From assembly GCF_001446935.1 (NCBI RefSeq), contig NZ_LKKK01000002.1, forward strand, positions 744,001 through 808,000: a stretch of DNA of 64,000 nucleotides, read 5' to 3'. The first letter of the stretch is position 1. Every line of letters starts with the position of its first letter. A program made the translations under genes and the position numbers. The notes under the pieces are model-generated. The model searched no databases and was not told where the DNA came from. It was given only the letters and a program-made list of their open reading frames with translations. The DNA is from Pseudomonas sp. TTU2014-080ASC (lineage in GTDB: Bacteria; Pseudomonadota; Gammaproteobacteria; Pseudomonadales; Pseudomonadaceae). Below are positions 53,674 through 62,946 of the stretch, in pieces.

Positions 53674-54114
53674 ATGGAACACTACCAACTGCTGAAAATT
53701 GCCCACAGTGCACCGGGCATGCTGTTGTTACTGGGCCTCATCGCCCATGTATTCATGCTGTGGAAAGCATCGCGCAGTGGCGACAGTGCTGTGTTGCAGC
53801 GCAAGCTCAAGCGTACTCGTCTGATCAGCCTGCCGGTGTTTGCGCTGCTGGCGCTGAGTTTGCCGGTCAGTGGTTGGTGGATGGTTAACCTGGTGGGCTT
53901 CCCGCTGGGGCAAACCTGGTTGCTGGGCAGCAGCATTCTGTTTGCGGTACTGGTTGTGGTCGGGCTGCTGCTGGCCGGGCGTTTGAGCGCCTGGCAGGCT
54001 CTGGGTGATACGCCGGCACCGGTTGGTCTGAAGCGCCTCGCTCTGATTTATGCAGTGCTGTTGGTCGTGCTGCTGATCGCCATCATGGGGTTGATGGGCG
54101 CTAAGCCGCTCTGA
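53674..54114 (+). CDS. DUF2269-like integral membrane protein
   Basis: A 146-residue protein with four hydrophobic helices (near residues 8-28, 52-74, 80-102 and 120-143). It starts HYQLLKIAHSAPGMLLLLGLIAHVFMLW, a His-containing pattern seen in DUF2269-type proteins, which resemble small haem or copper-handling membrane proteins. It lies 26 bp after ilvA with its own AGGAA site and may be cotranscribed. Function unknown. Confidence 0.68.
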   Translation: MEHYQLLKIAHSAPGMLLLLGLIAHVFMLWKASRSGDSAVLQRKLKRTRLISLPVFALLALSLPVSGWWMVNLVGFPLGQTWLLGSSILFAVLVVVGLLLAGRLSAWQALGDTPAPVGLKRLALIYAVLLVVLLIAIMGLMGAKPL

Positions 54115-54128
54115 GGTTTCAGCTCAAA

Positions 54129-54160
54129 CAAAAACGCCGCCTGAGGAGGCGGCGTTTTTG
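54129..54160. terminator. Bidirectional terminator between DUF2269-like and HAD genes
   Basis: A 14-bp perfect stem CAAAAACGCCGCCT and its complement with a GAGG loop, ending in a T tract for the plus strand and an A tract for the minus strand. Confidence 0.92.
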
Positions 54161-54180
54161 TTTGTATCGCAAGGGGGAAG

Positions 54181-54837
54181 TCAGTCACGCAGGGACATGA
54201 TCGTCCAGCCGCGTTTCTCCGCTTCGGCACGCAGTTTGGCGTCCGGGTCCACCGCAAACGGATTAGTGACCTGTTCGAGCAGTGGCAGATCGTTGATCGA
54301 ATCACTGTAGAAGTAGCTGTCTTGCAGGTTATGGCCGGTTTCATCGAGCCAGCGTTGCAGGCGCACCACTTTGCCGCCCTGGAAACATGGAACATCTGTG
54401 GTGCGGCCGGTGTAACGGCCATCCTGCATTTCGCACTCGGTGGCCAGTAGGTGATCAACGCCCAGGCGCTCGGCAATCGGTCCGGTTACGAAACGGTTGG
54501 TGGCGGTGATGATTACCAGCTTGTCGCCGGCGGCGCGGTGCTCGGCTAGCAGGGCTTCACCTTTGGCCAGGATGATCGGCTCGATGCGGTCACGCATGAA
54601 CTCGCGGTGCCACTGTGCCAGCTGCTCCATGTCGGTACGGCCCAGCAGCTCAAGGCTGAAGTTCAGGTAGTCAGCGATGTTCAGCGTGCCGGCCTGATAG
54701 GCCTCAAAGAACTGATCATTGCGTGCCTTGTGTGCGGCACGATCGAGAATGCCGCGTTCGCACATGTAATCGCCCCATGCGTGGTCGCTGTCGCCGCCCA
54801 GCAGGGTATTGTCCAGATCAAATAAAGCCAAACGCAC
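54181..54837 (-). CDS. HAD-IB family hydrolase, SerB-like
   Basis: A 218-residue HAD phosphatase of the IB subfamily. Motif I is [21 protein letters not shown], motif II lies in [16 protein letters not shown], and motif III/IV in [27 protein letters not shown]. Such proteins dephosphorylate phosphoserine, phosphoethanolamine or histidinol phosphate; the exact substrate is not visible. It corresponds to PA0335 next to rppH by recalled order. It starts with GTG 54837. Confidence 0.84.
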   Translation of the reverse strand: MRLALFDLDNTLLGGDSDHAWGDYMCERGILDRAAHKARNDQFFEAYQAGTLNIADYLNFSLELLGRTDMEQLAQWHREFMRDRIEPIILAKGEALLAEHRAAGDKLVIITATNRFVTGPIAERLGVDHLLATECEMQDGRYTGRTTDVPCFQGGKVVRLQRWLDETGHNLQDSYFYSDSINDLPLLEQVTNPFAVDPDAKLRAEAEKRGWTIMSLRD

Positions 54838-54982
54838 AGAACACCTACTTATATACAGATGAACAAAGGCCGTCAGGATAGCCGCTTTTACAGGTCATTC
54901 CCATTACAGGCTGTGCGTGCATTGCTGCTGTGGCGACCTTTATGGAACAATGCCGAAACATGCGTTTACGAGGTTTAGCGCC

Positions 54983-55462
54983 GTGATCGATCCTGATGGT
55001 TTTCGTCCGAATGTCGGCATCATTCTGACCAATGATGTTGGCCAGGTGCTGTGGGCGCGGCGCATCAATCAGGATGCCTGGCAGTTCCCGCAAGGTGGTA
55101 TCAACGATAACGAGACGCCGGAAGAGGCGTTGTACCGTGAGTTGAACGAAGAAGTGGGGCTGGAAGAGCAGGATGTTGAAATTCTTGCCTGCACCCGGGG
55201 TTGGTTGAGATATCGTTTGCCCCAACGTCTGGTTCGCACCCATAGCCAGCCGTTATGCATCGGCCAGAAACAGAAGTGGTTTCTGCTGCGCCTGACAGGC
55301 ACTGAAGATCGGGTTCGCATGGATCTGACCGGTAAACCGGAATTTGATGGCTGGCGCTGGGTCAGTTACTGGTACCCGCTGGGACAGGTCGTCACATTCA
55401 AGCGCGAGGTCTATCGTCGCGCCCTCAAGGAACTCGCCCCGCGCCTGATGGTGCGGGACTGA
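54983..55462 (+). CDS. rppH: RNA pyrophosphohydrolase RppH
   Basis: A 159-residue Nudix enzyme that removes pyrophosphate from the 5' end of mRNA and so starts RNase E-dependent decay. The Nudix box [20 protein letters not shown] is near residues 37-56, and the start [17 protein letters not shown] is typical. GTG 54983 is the start, 9 nt after GAGG. It is followed after 18 bp by ptsP, the usual Pseudomonas arrangement. Confidence 0.94.
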   Translation: MIDPDGFRPNVGIILTNDVGQVLWARRINQDAWQFPQGGINDNETPEEALYRELNEEVGLEEQDVEILACTRGWLRYRLPQRLVRTHSQPLCIGQKQKWFLLRLTGTEDRVRMDLTGKPEFDGWRWVSYWYPLGQVVTFKREVYRRALKELAPRLMVRD

Positions 55463-55480
55463 TACAGGCCAAAGCCAATA

Positions 55481-57760
55481 ATGCTTAATACGCTGCGCAA
55501 GATTGTCCAGGAAGTAAACGCCGCCAAGGACCTCAAGACGGCGTTGGGCATTATCGTGCAAAGGGTTCGCGCAGCCATGGGCACTCAGGTGTGCTCGGTC
55601 TACCTGCTCGATCCGGAGTCTCACCGCTTCGTTCTGATGGCCACCGAAGGCCTGAATAAGCGCGCCATCGGCAAAGTCAGCATGGCCCCTAACGAGGGGC
55701 TTGTCGGCTTGGTCGGCACCCGCGAGGAGCCGCTGAACCTCGAACATGCGTCAGAACACCCCCGCTATCGCTACTTCGCCGAAACCGGCGAGGAGCGTTA
55801 CGCCTCCTTCCTCGGTGCGCCGATCATCCACCATCGCCGTGTGATGGGCGTGTTAGTTGTACAGCAGAAAGAGCGCCGCCAGTTTGATGAGGGCGAAGAA
55901 GCCTTTCTGGTGACTATGAGTGCCCAGCTCGCGGGGGTTATTGCCCACGCTGAAGCAACCGGCTCGATCCGTGGCCTTGGTCGTCAGGGCAAAGGCATTC
56001 AGGAAGCCAAGTTTGTCGGTGTGCCAGGTTCGCCCGGTGCGGCTGTAGGTACTGCAGTGGTGGTACTGCCGCCAGCTGATCTGGACGTGGTGCCGGATAA
56101 GCAGATTGATGATGTTGAAGCCGAACTGAAGCTATTCAGTGGCGCGCTGGAGAGTGTTCGTGATGATATGCGCGCACTTTCGGCGAAGATGGCTGCGCAG
56201 TTACGCCCAGAAGAGCGCGCGTTGTTCGATGTTTACCTGATGATGCTGGAAGACGCCGCCCTTGGTAACGAGGTGGTCAAGGTCATCCGCACTGGCCAGT
56301 GGGCTCAAGGTGCGTTGCGTCAGGTGGTGACTGAGCACGTTAACCGCTTCGAACTGATGGATGATGCCTATCTGCGTGAGCGTGCCAGTGATGTGCGGGA
56401 TCTGGGCCGCCGCCTGCTGGCCTATTTGCAGCAGGCTCACCAGCAAGCGCTGGTGTATCCGGACAACTGCATTTTGGTCAGCGAAGAGCTGTCCCCGTCG
56501 ATGTTGGGCGAGGTGCCGGAAGGCAAGTTAGTCGGCTTGGTTTCTGTGCAGGGTTCGGGGAACTCCCACGTCGCAATTTTTGCCCGCGCCATGGGTATTC
56601 CGACAGTTATGGGTGTGGTGGATCTGCCTTACTCCAAGGTGGATGGCATCCAGCTGATCGTCGACGGTTATCACGGTGATGTGTACACCAACCCCAGTGA
56701 GATCATGCGTAAGCAGTACGCTGAGGTGGTGGAAGAGGAACGCCAGTTGGCGCGTGGCCTCGATGCACTGCGCCTGTTACCGTGCGAAACCCCGGACGGC
56801 CACCGCATGCCGCTGTGGGTCAACACTGGGCTGCTGGCAGACGTGAGACGCGCCCAAGAGCGCGGTGCTGAGGGGGTGGGGCTTTACCGCACCGAAGTGC
56901 CGTTCATGGGCAAAGAGCGCTTCCCCAGTGAGAAAGAACAGTTGGCGATTTATCGCGAACAGCTGGAGGCCTTCCACCCGTTGCCGGTGACCATGCGTAG
57001 CCTGGATATCGGTGGTGACAAGGCGCTGAGCTATTTCCCGATCAAGGAAGACAACCCGTTCCTCGGCTGGCGCGGTATCCGCGTGACTCTCGACCACCCG
57101 GAAATCTTCCTGGTTCAGGCCCGGGCCATGCTCAAGGCCAGTGAGGGACTGAACAACCTGCGCATCCTGCTGCCGATGATTTCCGGAACTCAAGAGCTTG
57201 AAGAAGCCTTGCACCTGATTCACCGTGCCTGGGGTGAGGTGCGTGACGAAGGTACGGATGTGCCGCTGCCGCCAATCGGCGTGATGATCGAAATCCCCGC
57301 AGCGGTGTATCAGATACACGAACTGGCCCGGCAAGTGGACTTTTTGTCGGTCGGCTCCAACGACCTGACTCAATACTTGCTGGCGGTCGACCGTAACAAC
57401 CCTCGGGTTGCCGACTTGTATGACTTCCTCCATCCGGCGGTGCTGCAGGCACTGTGCAAGATCGTTGAAGGCGGCCACGCCGAAGGCAAGCCTGTGACCA
57501 TTTGCGGTGAGATGGCGGGCGATCCGGCCTGTGCTTTGCTGCTGATGGCGATGGGCTTCGACGGGCTGTCGATGAACGCCACCAACCTGCCGAAGGTGAA
57601 GTGGTTGCTGCGTCAGGTTTCCATGGAGAAGGCCAAAGAGCTGCTGGGGCAGGTCATGGCCATCGATAACCCGCAAGTCATCCGCAGTACGCTGCAACTG
57701 GCACTGCGTAATCTCGGGCTGGAACGCATTATCAATCCGGCTTCGGATATTCAGGGCTGA
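55481..57760 (+). CDS. ptsP: Phosphoenolpyruvate-protein phosphotransferase PtsP (nitrogen PTS enzyme I)
   Basis: A 759-residue enzyme I-Ntr. The N-terminal GAF domain (about 1-165, TQVCSVYLLDPESHRFVLMA) senses metabolites. The middle phosphohistidine domain has GSGNSHVAIFARAMGIPTV as the His segment (near residue 360). The C-terminal PEP-binding barrel contains GVGLYRTEVPFMG, VGSNDLTQYLLAVDRNNPRVADLYD and the Cys of ICGEMAGDP. It phosphorylates NPr and then EIIA-Ntr, a regulatory phosphorelay affecting nitrogen, potassium and polymer storage. It is probably cotranscribed with rppH. Confidence 0.94.
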   Translation: MLNTLRKIVQEVNAAKDLKTALGIIVQRVRAAMGTQVCSVYLLDPESHRFVLMATEGLNKRAIGKVSMAPNEGLVGLVGTREEPLNLEHASEHPRYRYFAETGEERYASFLGAPIIHHRRVMGVLVVQQKERRQFDEGEEAFLVTMSAQLAGVIAHAEATGSIRGLGRQGKGIQEAKFVGVPGSPGAAVGTAVVVLPPADLDVVPDKQIDDVEAELKLFSGALESVRDDMRALSAKMAAQLRPEERALFDVYLMMLEDAALGNEVVKVIRTGQWAQGALRQVVTEHVNRFELMDDAYLRERASDVRDLGRRLLAYLQQAHQQALVYPDNCILVSEELSPSMLGEVPEGKLVGLVSVQGSGNSHVAIFARAMGIPTVMGVVDLPYSKVDGIQLIVDGYHGDVYTNPSEIMRKQYAEVVEEERQLARGLDALRLLPCETPDGHRMPLWVNTGLLADVRRAQERGAEGVGLYRTEVPFMGKERFPSEKEQLAIYREQLEAFHPLPVTMRSLDIGGDKALSYFPIKEDNPFLGWRGIRVTLDHPEIFLVQARAMLKASEGLNNLRILLPMISGTQELEEALHLIHRAWGEVRDEGTDVPLPPIGVMIEIPAAVYQIHELARQVDFLSVGSNDLTQYLLAVDRNNPRVADLYDFLHPAVLQALCKIVEGGHAEGKPVTICGEMAGDPACALLLMAMGFDGLSMNATNLPKVKWLLRQVSMEKAKELLGQVMAIDNPQVIRSTLQLALRNLGLERIINPASDIQG

Positions 57761-57773
57761 TCGCGGCGATCAG
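57757..57773. repeat. Palindrome over the convergent stop codons of ptsP and the NRDE gene
   Basis: CTGATCGC and GCGATCAG flank a single G. The ptsP TGA (57758-57760) and the opposite-strand TGA (57772-57770) both lie inside the arms. No T-tract terminator is present here. Confidence 0.65.
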
Positions 57774-58528
57774 TCCCCGGCCTGTCGTTTAAACTGCACC
57801 TCTCCCAGAAACGCTCCGTTAGGGCCGAAACTGCGCTCATGCAGTTCCCGGCTACCGTCGGCATGTACTTTCAACACCGTGCTGGCGCGGGTGCCGTAGC
57901 CCGGTGTGGCGATAAAGACGCTGGATAGAAGGCGCTCCATCTCCAGGCTGACGCCGGTTTGCGGCAGTGCAGCATCCTCTGGGCGTTGTGAGTCCTGTAG
58001 CAACTGAAACAGGCGCTGCGTATCGGCTTCTGGCAAGGCTTCCTGCAATGCTTGCTTGGCTCGCAGCAGTTTGGGCCATGGCGTATCCAGATCAGCATTG
58101 GACACCCCGTAAATACCCGGCTGTAGGCGGCTGATCAGCTGGGTACGCGAGTTCATGTGCCAGAGTTCATCACGATTACCCACCAGCAGATTGAAGCCGC
58201 CGTAGTGTTGCAGCGGATCGGCTAGCGTCTGCAGAAAATACTCTGGCGTTAGTTGGCTGCGTAAAAACGCAACGGGCAATTCGCCTCTGGAGTGCTGGCC
58301 TTGGGGCAAGTCCAGGTCACGGATATTGGTCAGTGCGGCGAAGCGGCCATCAGGGCCAATGCCGAGCCAAGTGCCTCCCGCTTGCAGATCTCGTCCGGCG
58401 ATCACGCCCTCTGCATCTGGCCATGGCGCGGCGGGCTGGCTTGGGCGGGGGAAAAACTCATCGCGGTTGGCGGCGACGATAAGCGGTTGCGCCTGGCCGG
58501 GTTGCCAGGCAAAGACGATCAGGCACAT
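57770..58528 (-). CDS. NRDE family protein (TANGO2-like)
   Basis: A 252-residue NRDE/TANGO2-family protein. It begins MCLIVFAWQPGQ and carries the family motif NRDE in VAANRDEFFPRP near residue 20. A Cys at position 2 is typical and suggests an N-terminal nucleophile hydrolase fold. Proposed roles of the family include haem or lipid handling; none is proven for this protein. ATG 58528 places Cys at position 2; a GTG 6 bp upstream is possible. It corresponds to PA0338 by recalled order. Confidence 0.82.
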   Translation of the reverse strand: MCLIVFAWQPGQAQPLIVAANRDEFFPRPSQPAAPWPDAEGVIAGRDLQAGGTWLGIGPDGRFAALTNIRDLDLPQGQHSRGELPVAFLRSQLTPEYFLQTLADPLQHYGGFNLLVGNRDELWHMNSRTQLISRLQPGIYGVSNADLDTPWPKLLRAKQALQEALPEADTQRLFQLLQDSQRPEDAALPQTGVSLEMERLLSSVFIATPGYGTRASTVLKVHADGSRELHERSFGPNGAFLGEVQFKRQAGD

Positions 58529-58684
58529 CAGCACGACTCACTGGGGCTATTGGTGTGGCCGGGCTTCATGCTGCGGCCAAGACTGCCGGCACTTTACGCA
58601 AACCCAGAGGCTGCGTACATCCGCCGGAAGTGGAGTGGCGGATGTCGATCCGTTACCATGCCGCATCAAATGCGGGGGGTGGTT

Positions 58685-59467
58685 ATGGAACTGTTGTTGT
58701 ATTTGCTGCTGGGAGCAGCTGCCGGAACATTGGCCGGGTTGTTCGGCGTCGGCGGCGGCATCATTATCGTGCCGGTGCTAGTGCTGAGCTTTACTGCTCA
58801 GGGCGTTCCAACCGAGGTGCTGACCCATCTTGCAGTCGGTACATCGCTGGCCACGATCATCTTCACCTCCATAAATTCCGTGCTCGAACACCACCGTAAA
58901 GGTGCTGTCTTGTGGCCTGTTTTCGCATGGATGACTGTCGGTATCTTGCTTGGTGCCGGTGTCGGAGCAGCGACTGCAGCCGCTATTAAAGGTCCGATGC
59001 TGCAGAAGATCATCGGTGTCTTCGCCATCATTATCGCCATCCAGATGGCGTTGGATTTGAAACCCAAGGCCAGTCGGGATGTCCCAGGCAAACCGGGCTT
59101 GGTTGGTGCCGGTGGTGTGATTGGTTGGGCCTCGGCCATTTTTGGTATCGGTGGAGGCTCGCTGACTGTTCCGTTTCTGAGCTGGCGCAGTGTGCCGATG
59201 CAGAAGGCAGTGGCCACGTCGGCGGCTTGCGGTCTGCCGATTGCTGTCGCCAGTGCGCTGAGTTTTGTCTGGCTGGGCTGGGGTAAGCCGGAGTTGCCAC
59301 AGTGGAGCGTTGGCTTTGTGTATTTGCCAGCACTGGTGGGGATTGCCGTTCCGAGCATGTTTTTTGCCCGTTTTGGGGCACGCTTGGCACATAAGTTGTC
59401 GCCCAAGCTACTCAAGCGCCTGTTTGCCCTGCTGTTATTCAGCGTGGGCCTTAGCTTCCTGATTTGA
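58685..59467 (+). CDS. Sulfite exporter TauE/SafE family membrane protein
   Basis: A 260-residue protein with seven to eight hydrophobic helices. The two glycine-rich family repeats are GLFGVGGGIIIVPVL (near residue 19) and AIFGIGGGSLTVPFLSW (near 150). Family members move sulfite, sulfoacetate or other small anions. ATG 58685 is chosen although the frame is open back to 58292, because the earlier part lies over the oppositely oriented NRDE gene and lacks family features. lgt follows after 9 bp. Confidence 0.85.
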   Translation: MELLLYLLLGAAAGTLAGLFGVGGGIIIVPVLVLSFTAQGVPTEVLTHLAVGTSLATIIFTSINSVLEHHRKGAVLWPVFAWMTVGILLGAGVGAATAAAIKGPMLQKIIGVFAIIIAIQMALDLKPKASRDVPGKPGLVGAGGVIGWASAIFGIGGGSLTVPFLSWRSVPMQKAVATSAACGLPIAVASALSFVWLGWGKPELPQWSVGFVYLPALVGIAVPSMFFARFGARLAHKLSPKLLKRLFALLLFSVGLSFLI

Positions 59468-59476
59468 GGTATTGAA

Positions 59477-60277
59477 ATGCTGCCTTATCCACAGATCGAC
59501 CCTGTAGCGTTGTCGCTGGGGCCGCTGCAAATTCACTGGTACGGCCTGATGTACCTGATTGGTATTGGTGGTGCTTGGTTGCTGGCGTCGCGTCGTCTCG
59601 CCCGCTTTGACCCGAGCTGGAATAAGGAAAAGCTCTCTGATCTGGTGTTCTGGGTGGCGCTGGGGGTGATTCTCGGTGGCCGTCTGGGTTATGTGCTGTT
59701 TTACGATCTGGCAGCGTATATCGCTGAACCGGCCAAGGTTTTGCGTATTTGGGAAGGTGGGATGTCCTTCCACGGCGGCTTGATCGGTGTGCTGCTGGCG
59801 TCTTGGCTGTTTGCCAAGCGTAACAACAAGGGTTTCTTCGAGCTGATGGACTTTATCGCGCCGCTGGTGCCAATTGGGCTGGGTGCTGGCCGTATCGGTA
59901 ACTTCATCAACGGCGAGTTGTGGGGCAAGGTCAGTGATGTTCCATGGGCGATGGTGTTCCCCACCGGAGGGCCGCTGGCGCGTCATCCGTCGCAGCTGTA
60001 CCAGTTTGCACTGGAAGGTGTCGCGCTGTTCCTGATTCTTTGGTTCTACTCGCGCAAACCACGGCCGACTATGGCTGTCTCCGGTGTGTTTGCCCTGTGC
60101 TATGGCATCTTCCGTTTTATCGTTGAGTTCGTCCGCGTGCCGGATGCTCAGCTGGGATATCTGGCGTTCAACTGGCTGACCATGGGCCAGGTGTTGTGTC
60201 TGCCTATGATTGTTGGCGGTATCGGCCTGATTGTGTACGCCTACCGTAAAAACGCTTACGTCCAAGGAGTCGCGTAA
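59477..60277 (+). CDS. lgt: Prolipoprotein diacylglyceryl transferase Lgt
   Basis: A 266-residue inner-membrane enzyme with seven helices. It transfers diacylglycerol from phosphatidylglycerol to the lipobox Cys of prolipoproteins, the first step of lipoprotein maturation. Signature segments are [11 protein letters not shown] near the N-terminus, [11 protein letters not shown] with the essential His, and the Lgt signature [13 protein letters not shown]. Its TAA overlaps the ATG of thyA by one base. Confidence 0.95.
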   Translation: MLPYPQIDPVALSLGPLQIHWYGLMYLIGIGGAWLLASRRLARFDPSWNKEKLSDLVFWVALGVILGGRLGYVLFYDLAAYIAEPAKVLRIWEGGMSFHGGLIGVLLASWLFAKRNNKGFFELMDFIAPLVPIGLGAGRIGNFINGELWGKVSDVPWAMVFPTGGPLARHPSQLYQFALEGVALFLILWFYSRKPRPTMAVSGVFALCYGIFRFIVEFVRVPDAQLGYLAFNWLTMGQVLCLPMIVGGIGLIVYAYRKNAYVQGVA

Positions 60278-61071
60278 TGAAACAGTATCTCGACTTGATG
60301 CGTCTGGTTCGTGAGACCGGCACGTTCAAGAGCGACCGCACTGGTACTGGCACTTACAGCGTGTTTGCCCATCAGATGCGCTTTAACTTGGCCGATGGCT
60401 TCCCGCTGGTGACCACCAAGAAGTGCCACCTGAAATCCATCATTCATGAGCTGCTGTGGTTCCTGAAGGGCGATACCAATATCAAGTACCTGAAGGAAAA
60501 CGGTGTGCGCATCTGGGACGAGTGGGCCGATGAAAACGGCGATCTCGGTCCGGTTTACGGCTATCAGTGGCGCAGCTGGCCAGCACCTAATGGCGAGTCG
60601 ATCGACCAGATCAGCAAACTGATCCAGATGATCAAAACCAATCCTGACTCCCGTCGCCTAATCGTGTCAGCGTGGAACCCTGCGCTGGTGGATCAGATGG
60701 CGCTGCCGCCTTGCCATGCGCTGTTCCAGTTCTACGTGGCGGACGGCAAGTTGAGCTGTCAGCTTTATCAGCGCTCGGCGGACATCTTCCTCGGCGTGCC
60801 GTTCAACATCGCCAGTTATGCGTTACTGACCCTGATGATTGCTCAGGTGTGCGGTCTGCAGCCGGGGGACTTTATTTGGACCGGCGGTGACTGCCACCTG
60901 TACGCCAACCATATCGAGCAGACCGATTTGCAGCTGACTCGCGAACCGCTGCCGTTGCCGACGATGAAGCTGAATCCAGAGGTTAAAGACTTGTTTGACT
61001 TCCGCTTTGAAGACTTCGAGCTGGTGGGTTATGAGGCCCATCCGCATATCGCGGCGCCTGTTGCCGTCTGA
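60277..61071 (+). CDS. thyA: Thymidylate synthase ThyA
   Basis: A 264-residue enzyme, the length of E. coli ThyA. It methylates dUMP to dTMP with methylenetetrahydrofolate. The active-site Cys is in [12 protein letters not shown] (near residue 146) and the dUMP-binding stretch is [20 protein letters not shown]. The lgt-thyA overlap is conserved in many gammaproteobacteria. An intrinsic terminator follows 15 bp after the stop codon. Confidence 0.96.
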   Translation: MKQYLDLMRLVRETGTFKSDRTGTGTYSVFAHQMRFNLADGFPLVTTKKCHLKSIIHELLWFLKGDTNIKYLKENGVRIWDEWADENGDLGPVYGYQWRSWPAPNGESIDQISKLIQMIKTNPDSRRLIVSAWNPALVDQMALPPCHALFQFYVADGKLSCQLYQRSADIFLGVPFNIASYALLTLMIAQVCGLQPGDFIWTGGDCHLYANHIEQTDLQLTREPLPLPTMKLNPEVKDLFDFRFEDFELVGYEAHPHIAAPVAV

Positions 61072-61085
61072 TTGCAGCGGTATTG

Positions 61086-61126
61086 AAAAGGGCGGAATCG
61101 CTGGGCGGTTCCGCCCTTTTTGTTTT
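61086..61126 (+). terminator. Intrinsic terminator after thyA
   Basis: A 12-bp stem AAAAGGGCGGAA / TTCCGCCCTTTT with an 11-nt loop is followed by more T. It ends the tauE-lgt-thyA unit. Confidence 0.9.
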
Positions 61127-61414
61127 TGAGCGGTTGTCAGTCTGCGGGACGAAATTGCCTGTGATGAGCAGCCCCAGCTCGGCTGATTTAAGTCAGGCCC
61201 CCCCGCAGCATGTACGGCCTCATCACGGCTAAGTCTACTTCTGCTCCTTTTCGACGGTGGCTTGATATTGGAGAGGAGCAATGGGGAACCAGCAGTAGGG
61301 GGGGGCAGAGGTGGTGGCGTGAGCACTTTTTCCACCAATAGAAGCAGAAAACCGCTCAGTAGAGCGCTGATAAGAGAGGTGAGAAACTTGATTGACTGTT
61401 TACGCACTTGGGGT

Positions 61415-61506
61415 ATCCCGATTGATTTAAGGGACACCCACTTAATGGCCACTTTTCGTGTGTCATCGTCACGCACAAAAATTTAATGGGTTCCCAATCT
61501 CGGGAC
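61415..61506. repeat. Long imperfect inverted repeat, possibly transposon-derived
   Basis: Left-arm blocks TCCCGATTG (61416-61424), CCCACTTAAT (61437-61446) and TTTTCGTG (61453-61460) have partial reverse complements in the right arm: CACGCACAAAA (61470-61480), TTAATGGG (61483-61490) and CAATCTCGGGA (61495-61505). This could fold into one long hairpin of about 90 bp. The block is more A/T-rich than its surroundings and contains no gene. A second GACACCC / GGGTGTGTC pair reaches 61540. It could be a MITE or the end of a REP-associated element. The rest of the 490-bp space (61072-61560) shows only the thyA terminator and a run of eight G near 61300. Confidence 0.4.
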
Positions 61507-61560
61507 TCAGGAGATTGATATGCACACTTAAGGGTGTGTCATCAGCTCTTCAGAAAAATT

Positions 61561-62946
61561 TTAAGCAGTCTGCTCCGCGTGGATGAAGGTTGCGCTGAGT
61601 TGCTCCAACAATGCCTGGCGTTCGCTGTCTTGCAGCTGGGCTCTGGGGTTTAGGGATGACCATTCCGGGTGGGCGCGGGCTTTGTTAAGGGCTTCGGGCA
61701 GTTTGCCTTCGCGCCAGTTTTGCTCCTGCGGCATGTCTACCTTGATGGCTTCATAGGCTGCGTGACCGCGTGCTTCCAATGCCTGCAACAGTTGCTGCTG
61801 GCGCACGGCGAGCAGGCGCAGTACGGCGTCGTCCACGGTCAGTTCGCGTTGGCCTTTGAGTTTGCCTTTGAGGCGCGAGCCATAGTTGCGCAAGGTTTGT
61901 GCGCTGCCGCCAATGATCGCACCCAGTGCTGCGGCTGCGCCTAGGGTGACGCCGCCCACCAGCAGATCAATACCGACGCCAGTGGCCGCTCCGGCAGCCA
62001 TACCGCCGCCGACTTTGATGCCGAGCTGTTTGAGGGTTTCCGGGTTGAACAGGTCGTTGCCCCAGCGACCATCGAGCAGCGGCAGGTCGCCTGCCTTGGC
62101 GTCTTCTTTGCGGAAAGCGTATAGACGCAGCAAGGCTTCCACACACTGCTGCTCGCGCTTGCGGATGCTTTGGTGCAGGTCGCTGATCGCGCTCTGCTCA
62201 AGGTTGCCTTCGGTTGCGACGCTACGGCGGCACGCGGCGACGTCCATCAACAGTTCGGCGATCAGGCGGGTGCCGCTGTCGCGGCGCATCTGCCGCTGGG
62301 CTTGATGATCGTCGATCAGGCGCTGCAACTGCGGACGAGCCTTTTCCAGCAGTAGGGCAAGGCTGTCGTACAGGCGACGCTCGCCATCCACAGGTGGTGC
62401 CACGCTGTCGAAGCCAACCAGGGCATGCAGGCCGATACGCGCCAGCGCCTCGCGCCATTCCTGTTCACGGTGCTGATGGCCGCTGACAAAGTTGAGCACC
62501 GGCAGCAGTGGGCGGCCACACATGGTCAGTACGGCCAGCTCGTCGCGGTACTTGGCCAGCACCGGCTCGCGGGCATCGATTACGTACAGGCCAGCGTCTG
62601 AAGTCAGCAGTTGGCGCAGGACTTTTGCCTCCTGCTCGAAGCGTTGCCTCGCTTCACTGCCTGCGAGGAAACGCTCCAGCCGCGCCGGGCCGTCCAGTCT
62701 TTCGCCGGGACGATCCAGTTGCTCCAGATAGTCGAGCAGGGCGATGGCGTCTTCTAACCCCGGCGTGTCGTACAGCTCAAGCAGGGCCTCGCCATCCACT
62801 GACAGCCGCGCGCCCTCCACATGTCGTGTTGTGCTGGGACGATGGGAGACTTTGCCGAAGCCGACATCACGGGTCAGAGTTCGTAGCAGCGAGGTTTTGC
62901 CGACGTTGGTGTGGCCGACCACGGCCAGTTTCAGGGCTTCAATCAT
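61561..62946 (-). CDS. GTPase with DUF3482 C-terminal domain
   Basis: A 461-residue protein. The N-terminal GTPase domain (about 1-190) has the P-loop GHTNVGKTSLLRTL at residues 11-24, the switch/G3 region LYDTPGLED and DAREPVLAKYRDELAVL. The C-terminal DUF3482 part contains a glycine-rich stretch with two hydrophobic segments (GGGMAAGAATGVGIDLLVGGVTLGAAAALGAIIGG, near residues 315-350) that may insert into or touch the membrane. It overlaps the upstream DUF2868 gene by 8 bp on the same strand, so the two are translated together. The role is not known. Confidence 0.85.
   Translation of the reverse strand: MIEALKLAVVGHTNVGKTSLLRTLTRDVGFGKVSHRPSTTRHVEGARLSVDGEALLELYDTPGLEDAIALLDYLEQLDRPGERLDGPARLERFLAGSEARQRFEQEAKVLRQLLTSDAGLYVIDAREPVLAKYRDELAVLTMCGRPLLPVLNFVSGHQHREQEWREALARIGLHALVGFDSVAPPVDGERRLYDSLALLLEKARPQLQRLIDDHQAQRQMRRDSGTRLIAELLMDVAACRRSVATEGNLEQSAISDLHQSIRKREQQCVEALLRLYAFRKEDAKAGDLPLLDGRWGNDLFNPETLKQLGIKVGGGMAAGAATGVGIDLLVGGVTLGAAAALGAIIGGSAQTLRNYGSRLKGKLKGQRELTVDDAVLRLLAVRQQQLLQALEARGHAAYEAIKVDMPQEQNWREGKLPEALNKARAHPEWSSLNPRAQLQDSERQALLEQLSATFIHAEQTA

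Noticed and set aside
61262-61486. A 74-codon plus-strand frame after thyA
   Set aside because: It runs into the long inverted repeat and its translation is mostly low-complexity Gly and Arg followed by the repeat arm.
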